NCBI GenBank assembly: GCA_036172665.1
Contig: CM069872.1
Location: 43,634,101 to 43,698,100, forward strand
Reading direction: 5' to 3'
DNA: 64,000 bases
Source: Prosopocoilus inquinatus
Lineage: Eukaryota > Arthropoda > Insecta > Coleoptera > Lucanidae
Below are positions 1-11,402 of this stretch, piece by piece. Within the stretch, counting starts at the first letter, position 1; every line of letters begins with the position of its first letter. Below the pieces are notes generated by a model. It was not told the DNA's origin. It made no database searches and saw nothing but the letters and a program-made list of their open reading frames with translations. A program made the translations under genes and the position numbers.

Positions 1-420
1 GAAGAAGAGAATAACGTCGGCGTCAGCAAATCGCAACTGCTGCTTCCGCTCGTGGAATTTTAAAACAAAAACTAAAGCACTTTATTGTTTTTCAAGGCAC
101 ATTTTCCCGGGCGTGTGACAAACTCGTCCGGGTGCGTTCCTTTTGTAAAGGCACAGAAGTGACGACCCGCTATTACGAAGACGTCGCAAACTTTTATTGT
201 TTGTTGATAAACGTGACGAGAATTTATTAGTTTCTTTTTTTCCTGCTCGCGATAATATTTTCTGTTTTGATAGTGATGCCAGATTTTTAATACGATTTTC
301 TAGAGATTAACGAACTTATATGTATTATCTTATTGTTTATTTTATTCTTTCTCTAGCTGTTATAATTCTGAAAATGTGTTGAAAAAAATGAACTATTATA
401 ACGATTAATTAATTACAATT
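1..420. other. AT-rich sequence, nothing recognised
   Basis: Several stops occur in all frames and I see no splice-bounded coding segment. If the alkaline phosphatase gene begins upstream of the window, this would be intronic; that is inference. Confidence 0.4.
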
Positions 421-655
421 GTATGGTCTTGGGTTCGCACCGCACTCGAGATAATTCTTGGGGGTGGGCGTTACTCACTGCAGGTACCCTTCAATGTTGG
501 GGAGAAAATTCGATGCTGCGTCCCCCTCAACGGTGAGGAGGTTTCGAAGTATCAAATCGATGGAACACTTCACACACACATAATATGCTCCCGCTTCTTT
601 GGTCCTGACAAATCTACGACTTAGGACCCAGTTGGGCAACCATGACAGATTACAA
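421..655 (+). repeat. SINE-like fragment with tRNA B-box-like start
   Basis: The segment opens with tggtcttgggttcgcacc, which fits the T-arm / RNA polymerase III B box (GGTTCGANNCC) with a few changes. A moderately GC-rich body of about 200 bp follows, with no open frame, and it ends in gacagattacaaaaaa, a short A-rich tail. That order of parts is typical of a tRNA-derived SINE that has lost its 5' end (A box not visible). The family is not recognised. Confidence 0.4.
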
Positions 656-1866
656 AAAATATTTCATAATTTAATTCCAGTTTTCCTCCACGTTTTTCAT
701 TCTGCATTCATATTACCTATTTGATATAACAGAATATTTTTGCATAAAACGCATTTTATTTGAGTTGACATAAAATCATTCTTCTCTTCACTACAGAAAA
801 ATAAACATCCTCATCGTTGGATTATGTAGTCGAAATGGCAAAGAATTCTAGTATTTACATTTCGAATATAATATGAATTATTAATGTTACATAAAGTTGA
901 GGTTTTTGAAATGCTTCATGTTTATTCAGTTTTGAATTATTTAATTTAAACATTAAAAAAGGGGCTTCAGATCAATTATATTTACGTATAAAGTTACCCA
1001 TCATGCTCAATTATTATGATGTCACTTGTGAATTGAGAGGAGGTGGTTGCGATATACTGATTTAAATACAAATCGCTGAATGCTCATAAAGGTGTGGCTT
1101 GTATGCGGCAGTATCGTTTTCATTGAGCATGATAGTCCCTTTTAATTTAATGTCATTAACCTTTCAGTGTAAGAAAATGTTAAATCTTTCCCCAAAACCT
1201 GTTTCGTGTGAGTAGAAATAAACGTTAAACTAAACAAAGATAAACATTTATATACCTAATGGTCCGACCCTTTTCGCTTCTTCCTCCTTATTGTGCATCG
1301 TTTTGTGTGCTCCCAGGTAAACCCCCGGCAGCCATTGTGCACAATGAGCTCCCACATTCTACCGCATTGTATTACCGAAACGGTTAATTTTGAGTTTCAT
1401 CCGCGCGCGGTGCGCTTCTAAACACCTTCACCATCAAATTAAAGCGTTACTTAACTTAAGCATAAAATTACACGCCACTGTGTAATGTTATTAAGCACTA
1501 AAAGTAAATTGCAGAGTACAAGTTAAACAAAAGTGTCAGAACCGAACGTCCTAAACTAACACGTTTCGTCTCGGAGTTCGTCGACCCAAATTGACGACTT
1601 CAGGAGCGCCGGGTGGTTTTCAGGTTGTGTCGGTTTTATTCGAGCTTAAGGACGATTCGAAATCGCGGTGGATTTTTTTTTGTAATCGAGCGATCGCTTG
1701 CCGATAAAACCGAGTCGCATGAGCCCTCCAAGCAAACTTGCCGCTGTATTATTGGGGCTTTGCATGATTTATTGTTACGGACGGAGCAACGCTGGAGCTT
1801 ACGAATTTATTAACTGGTGGGGGATAAGAGAGATTTGCAATTTGTAATTTGTTGGAGAATGGAACA
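656..1866. other. gene-free AT-rich stretch
   Basis: The only open frame of note is a 66-codon one near 1613-1813, which lacks recognisable similarity or flanking splice sites. Positions 1280-1620 are less AT-rich and hold CG dinucleotides, but I can assign no function. Confidence 0.4.
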
Positions 1867-2218
1867 TACCGTGAACATACAATGTAAATATCCCTATATT
1901 CAGTTTTAGAAAGAAAAAAAAAAGAAACGAGTTAATTGATGAAACAAGATACATAAGTTTCAGTTTTTTAAATAAAAACGTAACTGTTCGAAATTTCCTC
2001 CTTCACATTTGAAACAATGATGCCAAACGATTGTTAAAGGCTTTCATAATGCTTTCTAAATATTTCATACGAATTCATGACATGACAGTACGGCACGTTT
2101 GTTTTGTTGATGTTTGCATGCCCTGCAATGGATTATCCTTTTTTTTTTTGTAAAACTGAACATGGGGATATTTACATTTACATTTACATGTTCACAATTA
2201 AAAAAAAAACTCACGGTA
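1867..2218. mobile_element. MITE-like element with terminal inverted repeats
   Basis: The left arm (taccgtgaacat, then atgtaaatatccctatattcag up to about 1908) is matched in reverse complement by 2155-2218, which contains ctgaacatggggatatttac and ends ctcacggta. Arms are about 40 bp with small indels. The interior has no coding capacity. The right arm carries a small tandem of ttacat units. No target duplication is obvious. Confidence 0.6.
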
Positions 2219-3397
2219 CGTTACACAAAGATATTGATTTTATTGTATTGTTGCCTGAAATAGTAGCTAAATTACAAGTATGAACATGACACGAGTACGG
2301 ATATGACACAAGTATGAACATATTACAGTGACATTAAAAATGAAAAAAGATACATCGTTCACTACAATTCGTTTCATTTTCACATCCAAAAGGCTTCTTG
2401 ACATACTGTGGCGACAGTTACACATTTCAGATTTAATTTTGAATTTGTCAGATGATAACAGAATTTTAAATTGACATTTTTGTTATTGCCTAAAATTCAA
2501 GTGGTAACATTTCTACCGACACGACGTCAGAAATATTTAACAGATACTATAGAAAAAAAAATAAACAAACGAAAGGGCAATATCATCAACGTGTATCTTA
2601 AATTTACCAATTTAAATTAACTACTAAAACAAATTGCTTAATGAAACCCAAACTTTCAAATTTAATAATTTACCGACAATAATAAAATAGGAAGAACAAG
2701 AAAGATAGCCAGACTGGAGATCTTGGATTAGCACAAATATCCATTCAAGTTCTATTAAATATTGTTTTCTGGTACTACTCTATATGAAACTATTCATTGT
2801 AGAGGCAGATTACTTGTACACTACATTAAGACATTGTTCAAGAGTTTATTCTCAACACGACACTGCAACCATTTTTATTTTCTTAAACAAATGAAAAGGA
2901 TATCGAAATACACATCGTAGACGAAAAGTTAGAGTTGTTAGAAAGATGATAATAATAAAATTAACTCATTGATTTGTGTTAGAAATGAATTGAATTAATT
3001 TGGTTAAAATTACATTCCTCTTTAATACGTAATTCATAATGACGTCGTTTATTAGCGATAATTGTTAATGAATTCTATTTTGATGCACTGTACAGTCGCG
3101 AGCATTAAATATTAGTCGTAACTGTCAATCAAAATGTCAGTTTTATTTCTAGAAATTAAAAGTTTTCGTACATACTGTCTTTTACGAAACAAAAATGTGG
3201 AAACGTCAATTAAATGTTGAAGAGATTATTCCCAGTATTCAAAATTAATCAATCTCGTTATTTTTAATACTATCAGTGACGACCAAAATTTATTCTTAGC
3301 GACTGTATATAGATGGAATGCATTTCTGTGCACTGATTGGTTAAAACATGTGACTTTATCACTTGTTTCGTTGCTGTTGAACGGTCTTTATAAGTAC
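2219..3397. other. gene-free AT-rich stretch
   Basis: No reading frame of interest, RNA gene or repeat could be supported here. There is a loose cluster of gaacatgacac/gaacatattac-like words near 2280-2330. Confidence 0.4.
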
Positions 3398-3521
3398 AGG
3401 TCTGTTCGTTTGTTGCACAAGTTTGCACAATTCAGAGTATTTGTATCTTGTTCTAACCTTATACATTAATACGAGATGAAGATAGTTTCAGTATAAATTA
3501 GTGCAATAAACGAACAGACCT
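3398..3521 (-). mobile_element. short inverted-repeat MITE, copy 1 of a two-copy family
   Basis: The ends are aggtctgttcgtttgttgcac and its imperfect reverse complement gtgcaataaacgaacagacct, giving an element of about 124 bp. The core, around agtatttgtatcttgttctaac, recurs in the opposite orientation at 53828-53951. The two copies therefore define a real dispersed family rather than a chance palindrome. Confidence 0.65.
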
Positions 3522-3889
3522 TATAATTAGGAGGTTCGTTCTAGAATTTAAATAATGTGTTTTGAAGGTTACTTCACTTTGACAGTTGTCATAATAAGGC
3601 CATTCAACGAACGCAATTGATTTATGATTGTATACGGCTTAGCGTTCAAGTCATCTCGATCTATTCAACATCGATCGTGAAATTATGAATCGTAAAGATT
3701 TTACGATTCAACTGTATTTAAATATGGCTGGCTAAAAGTTATAAGTGATACCTATCACATAAAGTCTCTCTGTTGAATAGGTTCGCACATATGTCGCGGA
3801 CTATGGCAAAAACACTTTCCGTTTGAGGGGAAAAGGAATTAATGTTTCTAATTTCCAGTATATTTTTTGATCATGTGGATACGTGGCTT
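3522..3889. other. gene-free stretch
   Basis: AT-rich sequence without supported features. Confidence 0.4.
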
Positions 3890-4760
3890 CTAGATTTTGT
3901 TTTCCTGTTGCTTCCTCCATGATTTTCCGCTGCTTTTTTGCTCTTTTGCAATATTTTCTTTAGCTTCTCTTCTCAGGTCACTATTCATATTTATTACCTT
4001 ATTCATAACCTTCTTTTGTACTTTCATGTATTCTTGTGTTTTAATTTCCTCGTTTGCTTCTCTGTGATTGGTCTCATTTCCTTTGTTTTCTTCTACGGAT
4101 TCTTTTTCAGTTTTGTTTATATTTTCTGTCTCGTTTGGCTTTTCTCTTGTATTCTTACATATTGTGTTTTGTGTTTCATGTGTTTGATGATTTATTTGGA
4201 CTTTATGTCCTTCATTTCTTTGTGAAGTGTTTTTATCTCTCTTCTTATCCTTTTCGCGGATTGTTTCATCCTGGGCTTATAATGATTTCAATATTTTATT
4301 TTTCAGCTCTTGATTTTTTTTCGAAATGGTGTCAAATTTGTTTGATAATATTGGCATTTGTGAAAGTAATTAAATTTGAGATTTTACTATGTATTCGACA
4401 TCAAACGTCGCATTAGATTCAGTTATCGCTTCGTTATCTGACTTGTTACGTTTACTGGTAGTTGTTTCGACTGCTTGTTTAGTTATTTTGAGTTGCTTTT
4501 TGTCTGCGTTACCTTTTGCTTCTTTCGTCGCATGGGAAAGGCATGTTTCGCTTTTCCAATTGGCTCTCTTCAAGTGGATTCTTCTTCGGTCTGTTGTTCC
4601 TCCACGGGTGATGCGAAAGGTAGATCCGCAACTAGTGCATTGCAGTATAGATTTTATTTCATTAATTGCTTGTTTACATTTATTACAAGTGTCTCGTCAA
4701 TATTAGTTATATTTTCTAAATATTCGAAATTTGCCGTTCTGTGTACGATTTAAATTTAAT
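3890..4760 (-). pseudogene. degraded Lys/Glu-rich ORF with Cys motifs, possible LINE ORF1 remnant
   Basis: On the minus strand an almost continuous reading runs from about 4760 down to 3890 with a few stops and frame changes. Near its start it has a CNKC pair and, about 13 residues on, a CTSC pair, resembling a small zinc-binding module. A strongly charged Lys/Glu/Asn-rich stretch follows. The composition fits the ORF1 region of some non-LTR retrotransposons, but I do not recognise a family and AT-rich DNA tends to generate Lys/Asn-rich frames. The hydrophobic plus-strand frames over the same interval are most likely antisense shadows. Confidence 0.3.
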
Positions 4761-5016
4761 TAAATTGTTTGTGTAGAGAAATATATTCCTTACTTTTGAA
4801 GCTATTTTTCCCTGGGTTGAAGAGCAGTGGTATACGATAAGCAAAGTGAGGATTAAACAGTCCCTGCCTCAGTGTTTGTCGATACGTTCCCTCGAAATCG
4901 GACTATATGCGCCGCATAGGTACTATTTTATCCTCGCTTTAACGATAAGCTTCTTGTTTTAACAATTCGTGCGATAACTACTACTGCTCCACGTTATAGT
5001 CAGTATTAACTGTTAT

Positions 5017-5320
5017 ATGTGTGCAATGAAACAAGTTTTATATTTCCATTTCCGAGCAAGTTCAGAACATAGAAAAAGAAAACAAAAGTCTCTATACATA
5101 GGGGGTCTAATATCCACAGCTTTTGAGATAAAATGCATTGAAAATTCAGATATAAATTGGTTGACGGACACTAATGCAGCTGTATTGCGTCACAAGAGCA
5201 ATGAACTGGCGTGAATTAGAACAAAACACCAGCGTTTACCTTGAAATGAAATTGTAAAATGTTTTTATTTATGGTTTTCTGCGGGAAAAATGTATAATAG
5301 CAATTCTTTTATTCGAATTT
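5017..5320 (+). repeat. dispersed repeat, partial copy
   Basis: Words such as atgcattgaaaattcagat, agcgtttaccttgaaat and tttttatttatggttttctg appear in the same order and spacing at 38400-38700. There they sit inside an element with terminal inverted repeats (38402-38840). This copy seems to lack the termini. It does not encode a recognisable protein. Confidence 0.6.
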
Positions 5321-5817
5321 AATTAAATTTAATAAATTACAAAGACTACAGCCAGTGTTGCAGTATTGCCTTCTAAAAAATACAACTGGCAACAGTGCCT
5401 GAAATTAAAATTTGGTATTGAAAACGGCTGCCTGCGAAATAAACCACACGGTTATGAGTTCATAATTTTTAATAATCGTTATTTTTATGAGAGACTTACA
5501 TTTTTCAACCAACACAATGCAACCCGGAAGTGGTCTTTTGATTTGTCGACAAAATATAACAAATTTAGCCAGGACTATAGTCAATATTAAAAAAAAATTG
5601 ATTGCAAGCAAAAAAAACAGCATACGCGCAGCAAACAAGACACAGCAGTTCTTGATTTCTGATGAAAACAGGTCCTGAGAGAAAGAGAACATAATAGAAA
5701 TCTGAACGAGAGTGAATAAGACATTAGCCGACATTAAAATCCCTATCATTATAACTGAATTATCTATTTTAGTATTTTAAAGGATCCTTGAAATACGTGG
5801 AGGATTCCTCAACGAAA

Positions 5818-5897
5818 CGTGGCGCCCAACGTGGGGCATTCAATAACCAAATATGGTATAACGCACATATAATAGTAATATTTGGTTATTGAATGCC
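5818..5897 (+). other. primer-binding-site-like motif followed by a short inverted repeat
   Basis: The word tggcgcccaacgtggggc at 5820-5837 looks like the tRNA-complementary primer binding site that follows the 5' LTR of LTR retrotransposons (TGGCGCC core). It runs directly into cattcaataaccaaatat, which is repeated inverted about 30 bp later (aatatttggttattgaatg, ending 5896). No LTR boundary or gag-pol frame is visible nearby, so this is at best a remnant. Confidence 0.35.
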
Positions 5898-7214
5898 AGA
5901 ATTATACTACGAAAATATCATTTTATATACAGGCAGTCCGAAATATCTGAAATAATGATTTTACCGTTACATTTAAAACAACATGATGCAAGTAAAATAA
6001 TTTAAGCAAGAAACTGCGATTTGATAAAATGCATGCTGGTATACATTATGATTGCATGAATTTTGATACACTATAAAGGAACGCAAGATAAATTTATTCT
6101 CGTTTAATGCCTTAGTAACCATTGCTTTTAAAATTGTCACTAACGCAGTAAAGTGTATTGTAAATTCATTTTACGTTTATAATACCGGATCTAAGTTTAA
6201 TTTCTATATTATGATAGTTTATCAGTATTAAGGGTGGTTTTTGGACAGTTACAGCTAAATTACGACCTACTAAAAACTAGTTATGGCTGTTACGCCGATA
6301 CTAATTGTCTGCAACTATAAATTGTCGGTGTTACAATAACTGTAACAAAGTTAGCGCAATAAATAGTCTAAAATAAATCCAGTAATAAAATATCTGCCCC
6401 ACTTTGACATCGAGATTCGAGCACTTTTTGTACTTACAACTGTGGGTCGCTTTACAACCTACAAAAAACAACTAACTCGTGTACATCAGAATCAAAATAG
6501 ATGACCCAAGATAATCGCAAGATTTAGATTTAATTAGATAAGAGGCGGAAAAACACGCAGCCGGCTTTTAATTAATTCCATTTAATTAAGCGCGGAAGCG
6601 GCAATTTCTTTTGAACAATGGCGCCGATCATTTATTTTTTGGCGGGGTAATGCCCCAGAATTTTCGATAAATTGCCGCTTGCCACGCGAGAGGCATACTC
6701 TCCAGGTGAAAACAGATCGTTCGATATATTTTCCCGCAGATTGGCTATTCGTTTCCTGTCGTAAGTTTTGCACTTAATCGAAAACTACTTCGTGCGAGAT
6801 GTGTTCGGGGAAAATGCAGCAGCGGCGGCGCGGCCGCCGGAGAAAAATTTAATTTCATTACTGCGACAGTCACGTGTTCGCGTTATTTATCGCATCTGCA
6901 CTCTGATGCGATGTTTTTGAAATTTGTTGGTTTCAAGCTGTCGTAAAATGTGGAAGGTAATGCGATGTAATTTTCACAGTTGTTTTCTCTTTTTTTCTTG
7001 CAATTACACCATTGCAGGAAAATTCTTGTTTAAATTAGAAAAAAAAGACATCCAACTTATTTATCATCGCTGAACTTTCTTTTATATCAATTACGTAAAT
7101 TTAATTGAAACTACTTTGACATACATAAATACTTTATTAATTATATCAACAATACACCTCAAATTTGGAGCAACATATATATTAGTATATGTATACAAAT
7201 AAATCAAACTCTAT
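5898..7214. other. gene-free stretch with one GC-rich knot
   Basis: No gene is recognised. Positions 6540-6850 are noticeably richer in GC and CpG, including a run of ggcggcgcggccgccgg near 6823-6840, and contain a 63-codon minus-strand frame without similarity. It could be regulatory or a decayed exon; neither can be shown. Confidence 0.35.
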
Positions 7215-7340
7215 GGCCCGGTTGTTTCACCTCTGAGTAAGTATCAAGTAAACTACTTGACAATTTAGTACACAGTTTTTCCTATCCTTAATCTGTGCAG
7301 TAACAACTTGGCTCTTACTCAGAGATGAAAAAACCGGGCC
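7215..7340. mobile_element. MITE with 27-bp terminal inverted repeats
   Basis: The left end ggcccggttgtttcacctct(gagtaag) and the right end (cttactc)agagatgaaaaaaccgggcc are reverse complements with two mismatches. The interior is non-coding. Flanks read 'ctat' and 'taag', consistent with a short TA-type duplication but not proving it. Confidence 0.65.
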
Positions 7341-7694
7341 TAAGTCAAGTACAAATCTTGTGAATCTGAAATTTTATGCGAAAGGGATAGCTTTCGATTC
7401 TATGGAGGAGACCTCCACGCGCAGTGATGGCAATTTAGTGATTTTGTCATTAAAAAATCTATAAAAAGGAAAGTCGTATTCATATTCAGGATTTTTCCAT
7501 TCCAATTATCGAGTACTTATGAGCAATTTTTTATGTGGTTTTTACGTTGTGGGTGCCTAGCGTTATCTTAAATCATTGGCTTGTTAAGATCTCAGAAGCG
7601 GGAGTGTACATTGTGTAAGGTGTTACATGGCTTTGTTACTTCTAAAGGGGAAGCAGTGTCGAATCGTATCCCTAACACTGAAGGATACCTGAAG

Positions 7695-7795
7695 TTAATA
7701 CCGACTGCCACTAGAATTAAGTCCAGTGCGATTCGAACCCACTATCTTGTGATTACAAAGCCGGCTTTCCACTAAAGCGTTCAGGCGTTAAAATA
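7695..7795 (-). repeat. tRNA-derived (SINE-like or tRNA pseudogene) segment
   Basis: Read on the minus strand, it contains a D-arm-like segment (ctttagtggaaagc), an anticodon-arm-like segment (ggctttgtaatcacaag) and a T-arm-like agtgggttcgaatcgcact, in tRNA order and roughly tRNA spacing. The acceptor stem does not pair convincingly, so it is a pseudogene or a SINE head rather than a functional tRNA. The head overlaps the start of the 263-bp tandem duplication. Confidence 0.5.
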
Positions 7796-8290
7796 ATTAA
7801 CAAATATAAGATAGATTGACTGTATATGTCGATTTGAAGTTTAATTTTAGAAAAATGCAAAATAAAAATGAAATGCGAAAAAATCGTTCCCCTACACTAA
7901 TATAGTTGTCGCTGCTCTTATTCTCACAATCGGGAAATTTTCAAAGTGGAGCTTTTAGTGAAGAAGGAAAGGAAGATATACAGGCTGGTCCATAAGAAAT
8001 GGGGTACAGTGCAGCAGTGGATTTCTGCTTTCCACTAAAGCGTTCAGGCGTTAAAATAATTAACAAATATAAGATAGATTGACTGTATATGTCGATTTGA
8101 AGTTTAATATTAGAAAAATGCAAAATAAAAATGAAATGCGAAGAAATCGTTCCCCTACACTAATATAGATGTCCCTGCTCTTATTCTCACAATCGGGAAA
8201 TTGTCAAAGTGGCGCTTTTAGTGAAGAAGGAAAGGAAGATATACAGGATGGTCCATAAGAAATGGGACACAGTGCAGCAGTGGATTTCTG
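7765..8290. repeat. tandem duplication, two 263-bp units
   Basis: Positions 7765-8027 and 8028-8290 are almost identical, both starting ctttccactaaagcgttcag and ending gcagtggatttctg. Only scattered substitutions separate them, for example ttgtcgctgc versus atgtccctgc. The duplication is therefore young relative to its surroundings. The unit begins inside the tRNA-like segment. No coding frame is conserved. Confidence 0.85.
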
Positions 8291-9815
8291 ACATCAAAAT
8301 ATTATTTCGTTTCTGTGGACAAGAAAAATAAATTTGTCCTCAGTAAATTGTTGTAATAAATTGCAACATCGCGAAACTGCTTTATCTTTAAGTAATCAAA
8401 TGTTTTAGCTTAATTCTTTGTTTATTTCACCTTGCGATTCTTTGTTTATTTTATTGGGATTCGTCAATTATTAACTTAATTTTTGTTGATTTAAATTGTG
8501 CTCTCTTAAGAAAGAAAGTAATAAGTTGACAACTGACCGAAAAAAAGAGTCCTTAAACAAAAATCGGATTTGATGTGTAGAAGATGACTGCAAAATTTAG
8601 AAGAATAAAAATCTGAATGCCCACAGAATAACGACGATAGATTGAAATACATTAATTTGAAATTCAAAAATTAGGACAGCCCTTTGATAAGACCGAAAAA
8701 TATCGCTGGGTAAGTAAGTTCTTTCCAAATTTTAGAACAGATAGCGTTGATAATTCTTTCCTGCTAAATTTCCTGCAACCAGGGCGGAATTGCGAAATTC
8801 GAAACTTCTACTTCTTTGAACATTATTGCATATTTGCATGAAAAAGAAGAAAATCGAATGAAAATGACCCGAAGAAAGCAAATTTTAATTTCTAATTAGA
8901 AAAGTCACCACAGCAAAAAAAAATAAAGTGATTGTGGTGAAAAATTGTGTCTCTACTGTACAATAGATGTCGCTGGTTTTCCCCGCAACCAGAGACGAAA
9001 CTTTTAAGGTAAATCCTAAAGTGCAAAAGCAAATTGTTTTAGATAATTCTTTATCGAGGAAGAAGGGGAAAATGAAGGACTATATAAAGATTTCATTTAA
9101 TTGCTAATTTTTTTGTTAATTATAACAGTGATGCCAAAAAGAATATTTTATTTTTATGTTAATTTTTAAAACAGATTTTTTAATCCATTACAAAAACAGC
9201 CCATAATTTGAGTTACTTCTTGACACAATTTAAATAATAATTACATTTGATTGATGATTCATTGAATTTTTTTTTATAAATGATTACTGGCAAGGCAAAG
9301 CTGGAAAATTTTTGCAACTCAGTCGATACTAATAGTAGGGTAGTAAGTAAGAAAAACGCGACGCATTCACGAGAGATTAAAAAGTACGAACGATAGAACC
9401 GGCGGATTTTTAGAGTAACGTCACACTTTCTTGATTCGAGTAACGAATCAACTGATTCTTGTATCCTTATCTAATGTATTTGTTAGAACAATGACAATTT
9501 TTAAGTCTATCATTTTGAGTTATTACATACGTTTTTCCGCGTGATGTAACTGCACCGCCTCTTCTGTAAATACGTCTATAACACGGTCCATGTTCTCATT
9601 TTTAACCAGCTAGCTGTATACAGACTGAAACTCTTGGTTTTAATTAATATTCCTAAAAAAAAGAAGTGAACGTCCGAGGTTTTATTAAACTAAAAAAGCT
9701 TACGAAATGAACAAGTTAATTAAATAAGGGCAAATGCCATTTTAAATTCATCACGCAAAGCTATACTAGAAAAACGTTTCTATATAAATGTACAGCCATG
9801 ATTTTTAGTAATGTC
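8291..9815. other. gene-free AT-rich stretch
   Basis: No gene or RNA was recognised. Two related words (cctgcaaccagggcgg near 8770 and ccgcaaccagagacg near 8983) hint at an old internal duplication. Confidence 0.35.
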
Positions 9816-9960
9816 TTATCTGCAAATCTTAAATTGCAGACTAGTGCCTTCTGCCCACTGTAATAGGTAAATAGACAAGCAAAAATACAAGAATGTAAGC
9901 AAATACACAGCAAAAAAAAAAATTAAATAGTTAAATTTCAAAACGAGTTTGTTTACCTTA
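9816..9960 (+). repeat. dispersed repeat, copy 1
   Basis: This segment matches 42870-43003 over about 130 bp: taaattgcagactagtgcct here against taaattgcgacctaatgcct there, then shared ag-gtaaatagacaagcaa-like words, and both end in gtttgtttacct. Divergence is high. No coding potential. Confidence 0.55.
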
Positions 9961-10002
9961 TTGTTTTTCTTTACAGAAATAAACAGGTTGATTTTTGTAT
10001 GT

Positions 10003-10085
10003 ACAGTAGACTCCCAATTATCCGAGCTGAAGTGGACCAAACCTTGGCAGATGATCGAAAAATTCGGATAATAGGAAGTTTTTTT
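10003..10085 (+). mobile_element. pogo/Tigger-like terminus, fragment
   Basis: The string tacagtagactcccaattat followed by ccgag, with the reverse-complementary ttcggataataggaa about 45 bp on, resembles the terminal repeats of pogo/Tigger (Tc1-mariner superfamily) elements, which characteristically read CAGTA...TATCCGA. Only one end is present, and no transposase was seen. Confidence 0.4.
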
Positions 10086-10104
10086 TAAGTTATTAACTGT
10101 AGAT

Positions 10105-10215
10105 AATAAATAATAAATAAATTCACACAAAGCTATGTCATCTCTTGTTTATTTTATTCACACTTTAGGTTAAAGACGACTTTAATCATTAGATGAGAAT
10201 ACGACCCATTGTTAA
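10105..10215 (+). repeat. dispersed repeat shared with 19910-20025
   Basis: The order acaaagctat, tttattttattcacactttag, gacgactttaatcat(t)agatgagaat is found again around 19915-20000, where the segment interrupts the piggyBac pseudogene. That second copy marks it as a mobile or once-mobile sequence. Confidence 0.55.
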
Positions 10216-10616
10216 GTTTACTACTAAGTTAACTATTTATTAAAAAACTATCTGTTTTATTATTCATGTCTATAACATACTTATGCACAGTGAAATGTTC
10301 AATATTTAATTAATCTCGCCACAATAAAAAAATTAGAGCAATTGCTTAAAATTTCCTCTTCCAAAATTAATAAAAACTTCAATACTTCTTTGAAATTCAA
10401 ATCTGATTATCAAATTTCAAAACAAAAACGTACCTACGTAGAACTTTTAATATGAATCTGAGATTATAACACGATATAGTTCAAAAAGTTTTAACTAAGG
10501 AAATATGAAACGTCCTGTACGTGACAGCTCGACTTTCGCACGCTTTTAATTTATCTTGCAGATAAATTACGTACAACGAAAGTCTTAAATCTTTTAATTG
10601 TTTCCTTTGTTAACAG

Positions 10617-10757
10617 GTCTTTTTTCCTATTCGCACATGGATTTTGAGGCGGACCGCGATCCGGGTCCTACGGGTGATCCTTCTCTGGCAGACATGACGC
10701 GATCCGCGCTCTCCATCCTCTTGAAGAATCCCAAAGGTTTCTTCCTGTTCGTTGAGG
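10617..10757 (+). CDS. alkaline phosphatase, internal exon (first visible)
   Basis: A 141-nt exon lies between the acceptor tttgttaacag and the donor GAGG|gtgagt. The reading starts in the second base of a codon and encodes LFSYSHMDFEADRDP, then GDPSLADMTRSALSILLKNP and GFFLFVEG. This is the hallmark of metazoan alkaline phosphatases (EC 3.1.3.1, phosphomonoester hydrolysis at the outer face of the membrane). The Glu of FVEG corresponds to the magnesium ligand E311 of human placental enzyme, and the next ligand motif opens the following exon. The exon ends in phase 1 and the next begins with GT, restoring Gly. The N-terminal half, including the nucleophilic serine, is not in the window. Identification rests on strong family motifs. 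Confidence 0.95.
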
Positions 10758-11286
10758 GTGAGTAATTTGCTCGGCATTATTACGGCTCTCTCTGTAAGCC
10801 CGCACCTGATACGTTTTAAGTGATGTCGGGTCGCCCTGTTTCCGTTCAGAACAGGATCTCATTGAAATTGAGAGTGAAATCCGTTTGTTTTGTGGGATGA
10901 TAATAATTACGTCATCTCCCTAACATTTACATCGCTGGTATTTTTTCGTCGTTTATTTAAAATTGTGACAGGAAATGAATGCATTGTAGGTGAGAGAGAT
11001 TGAGCATATTTGGAAGTGATTTATCGAAACTCGCAAGTTTAGTAAAGAGATCAATTTCCATTTGTTTAATATTAAATTATTAACTTTCGTTTTATTCCAT
11101 CTTTTTTTAATCATCTCTAGTTGTCTCTAGTAATTTAAATCTGCTTAAGGCGCGCCCTGAGGCAGCCAGGGGTTTGACCTTATACTGTGCGGAATTAATA
11201 GCAAATGGCAACTGTACTGTTGCCTAGTAAGCTATAATGCACAAAGCGGTCAATGCAGACACATTCGCATGTCATCACCATTTTAC

Positions 11287-11402
11287 GCTGAAGCAAGTCT
11301 GCTCAAATTGCATATGCTGATTGGTCCCCAATTAGGGCCGAAATAACACTATACAAAGAATGCTTGAGGCCCCCACAGCAATCTGAGCAGACTTGCTTCA
11401 GC
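11287..11402. repeat. palindromic element with 25-bp arms
   Basis: The left arm gctgaagcaagtctgctcaa(attgc) and right arm (gcaat)ctgagcagacttgcttcagc are reverse complements with one mismatch, 66 bp apart. It resembles a small foldback or MITE. The interior is non-coding. Confidence 0.6.

Noticed and set aside
1613..1813. 66-codon frame
   Set aside because: No recognised similarity, no splice context and no repeat support.
3938..4753. Hydrophobic plus-strand frames that look like membrane proteins
   Set aside because: They are antisense to a Lys/Glu-rich minus-strand frame; Phe/Leu-rich composition is the expected complement.
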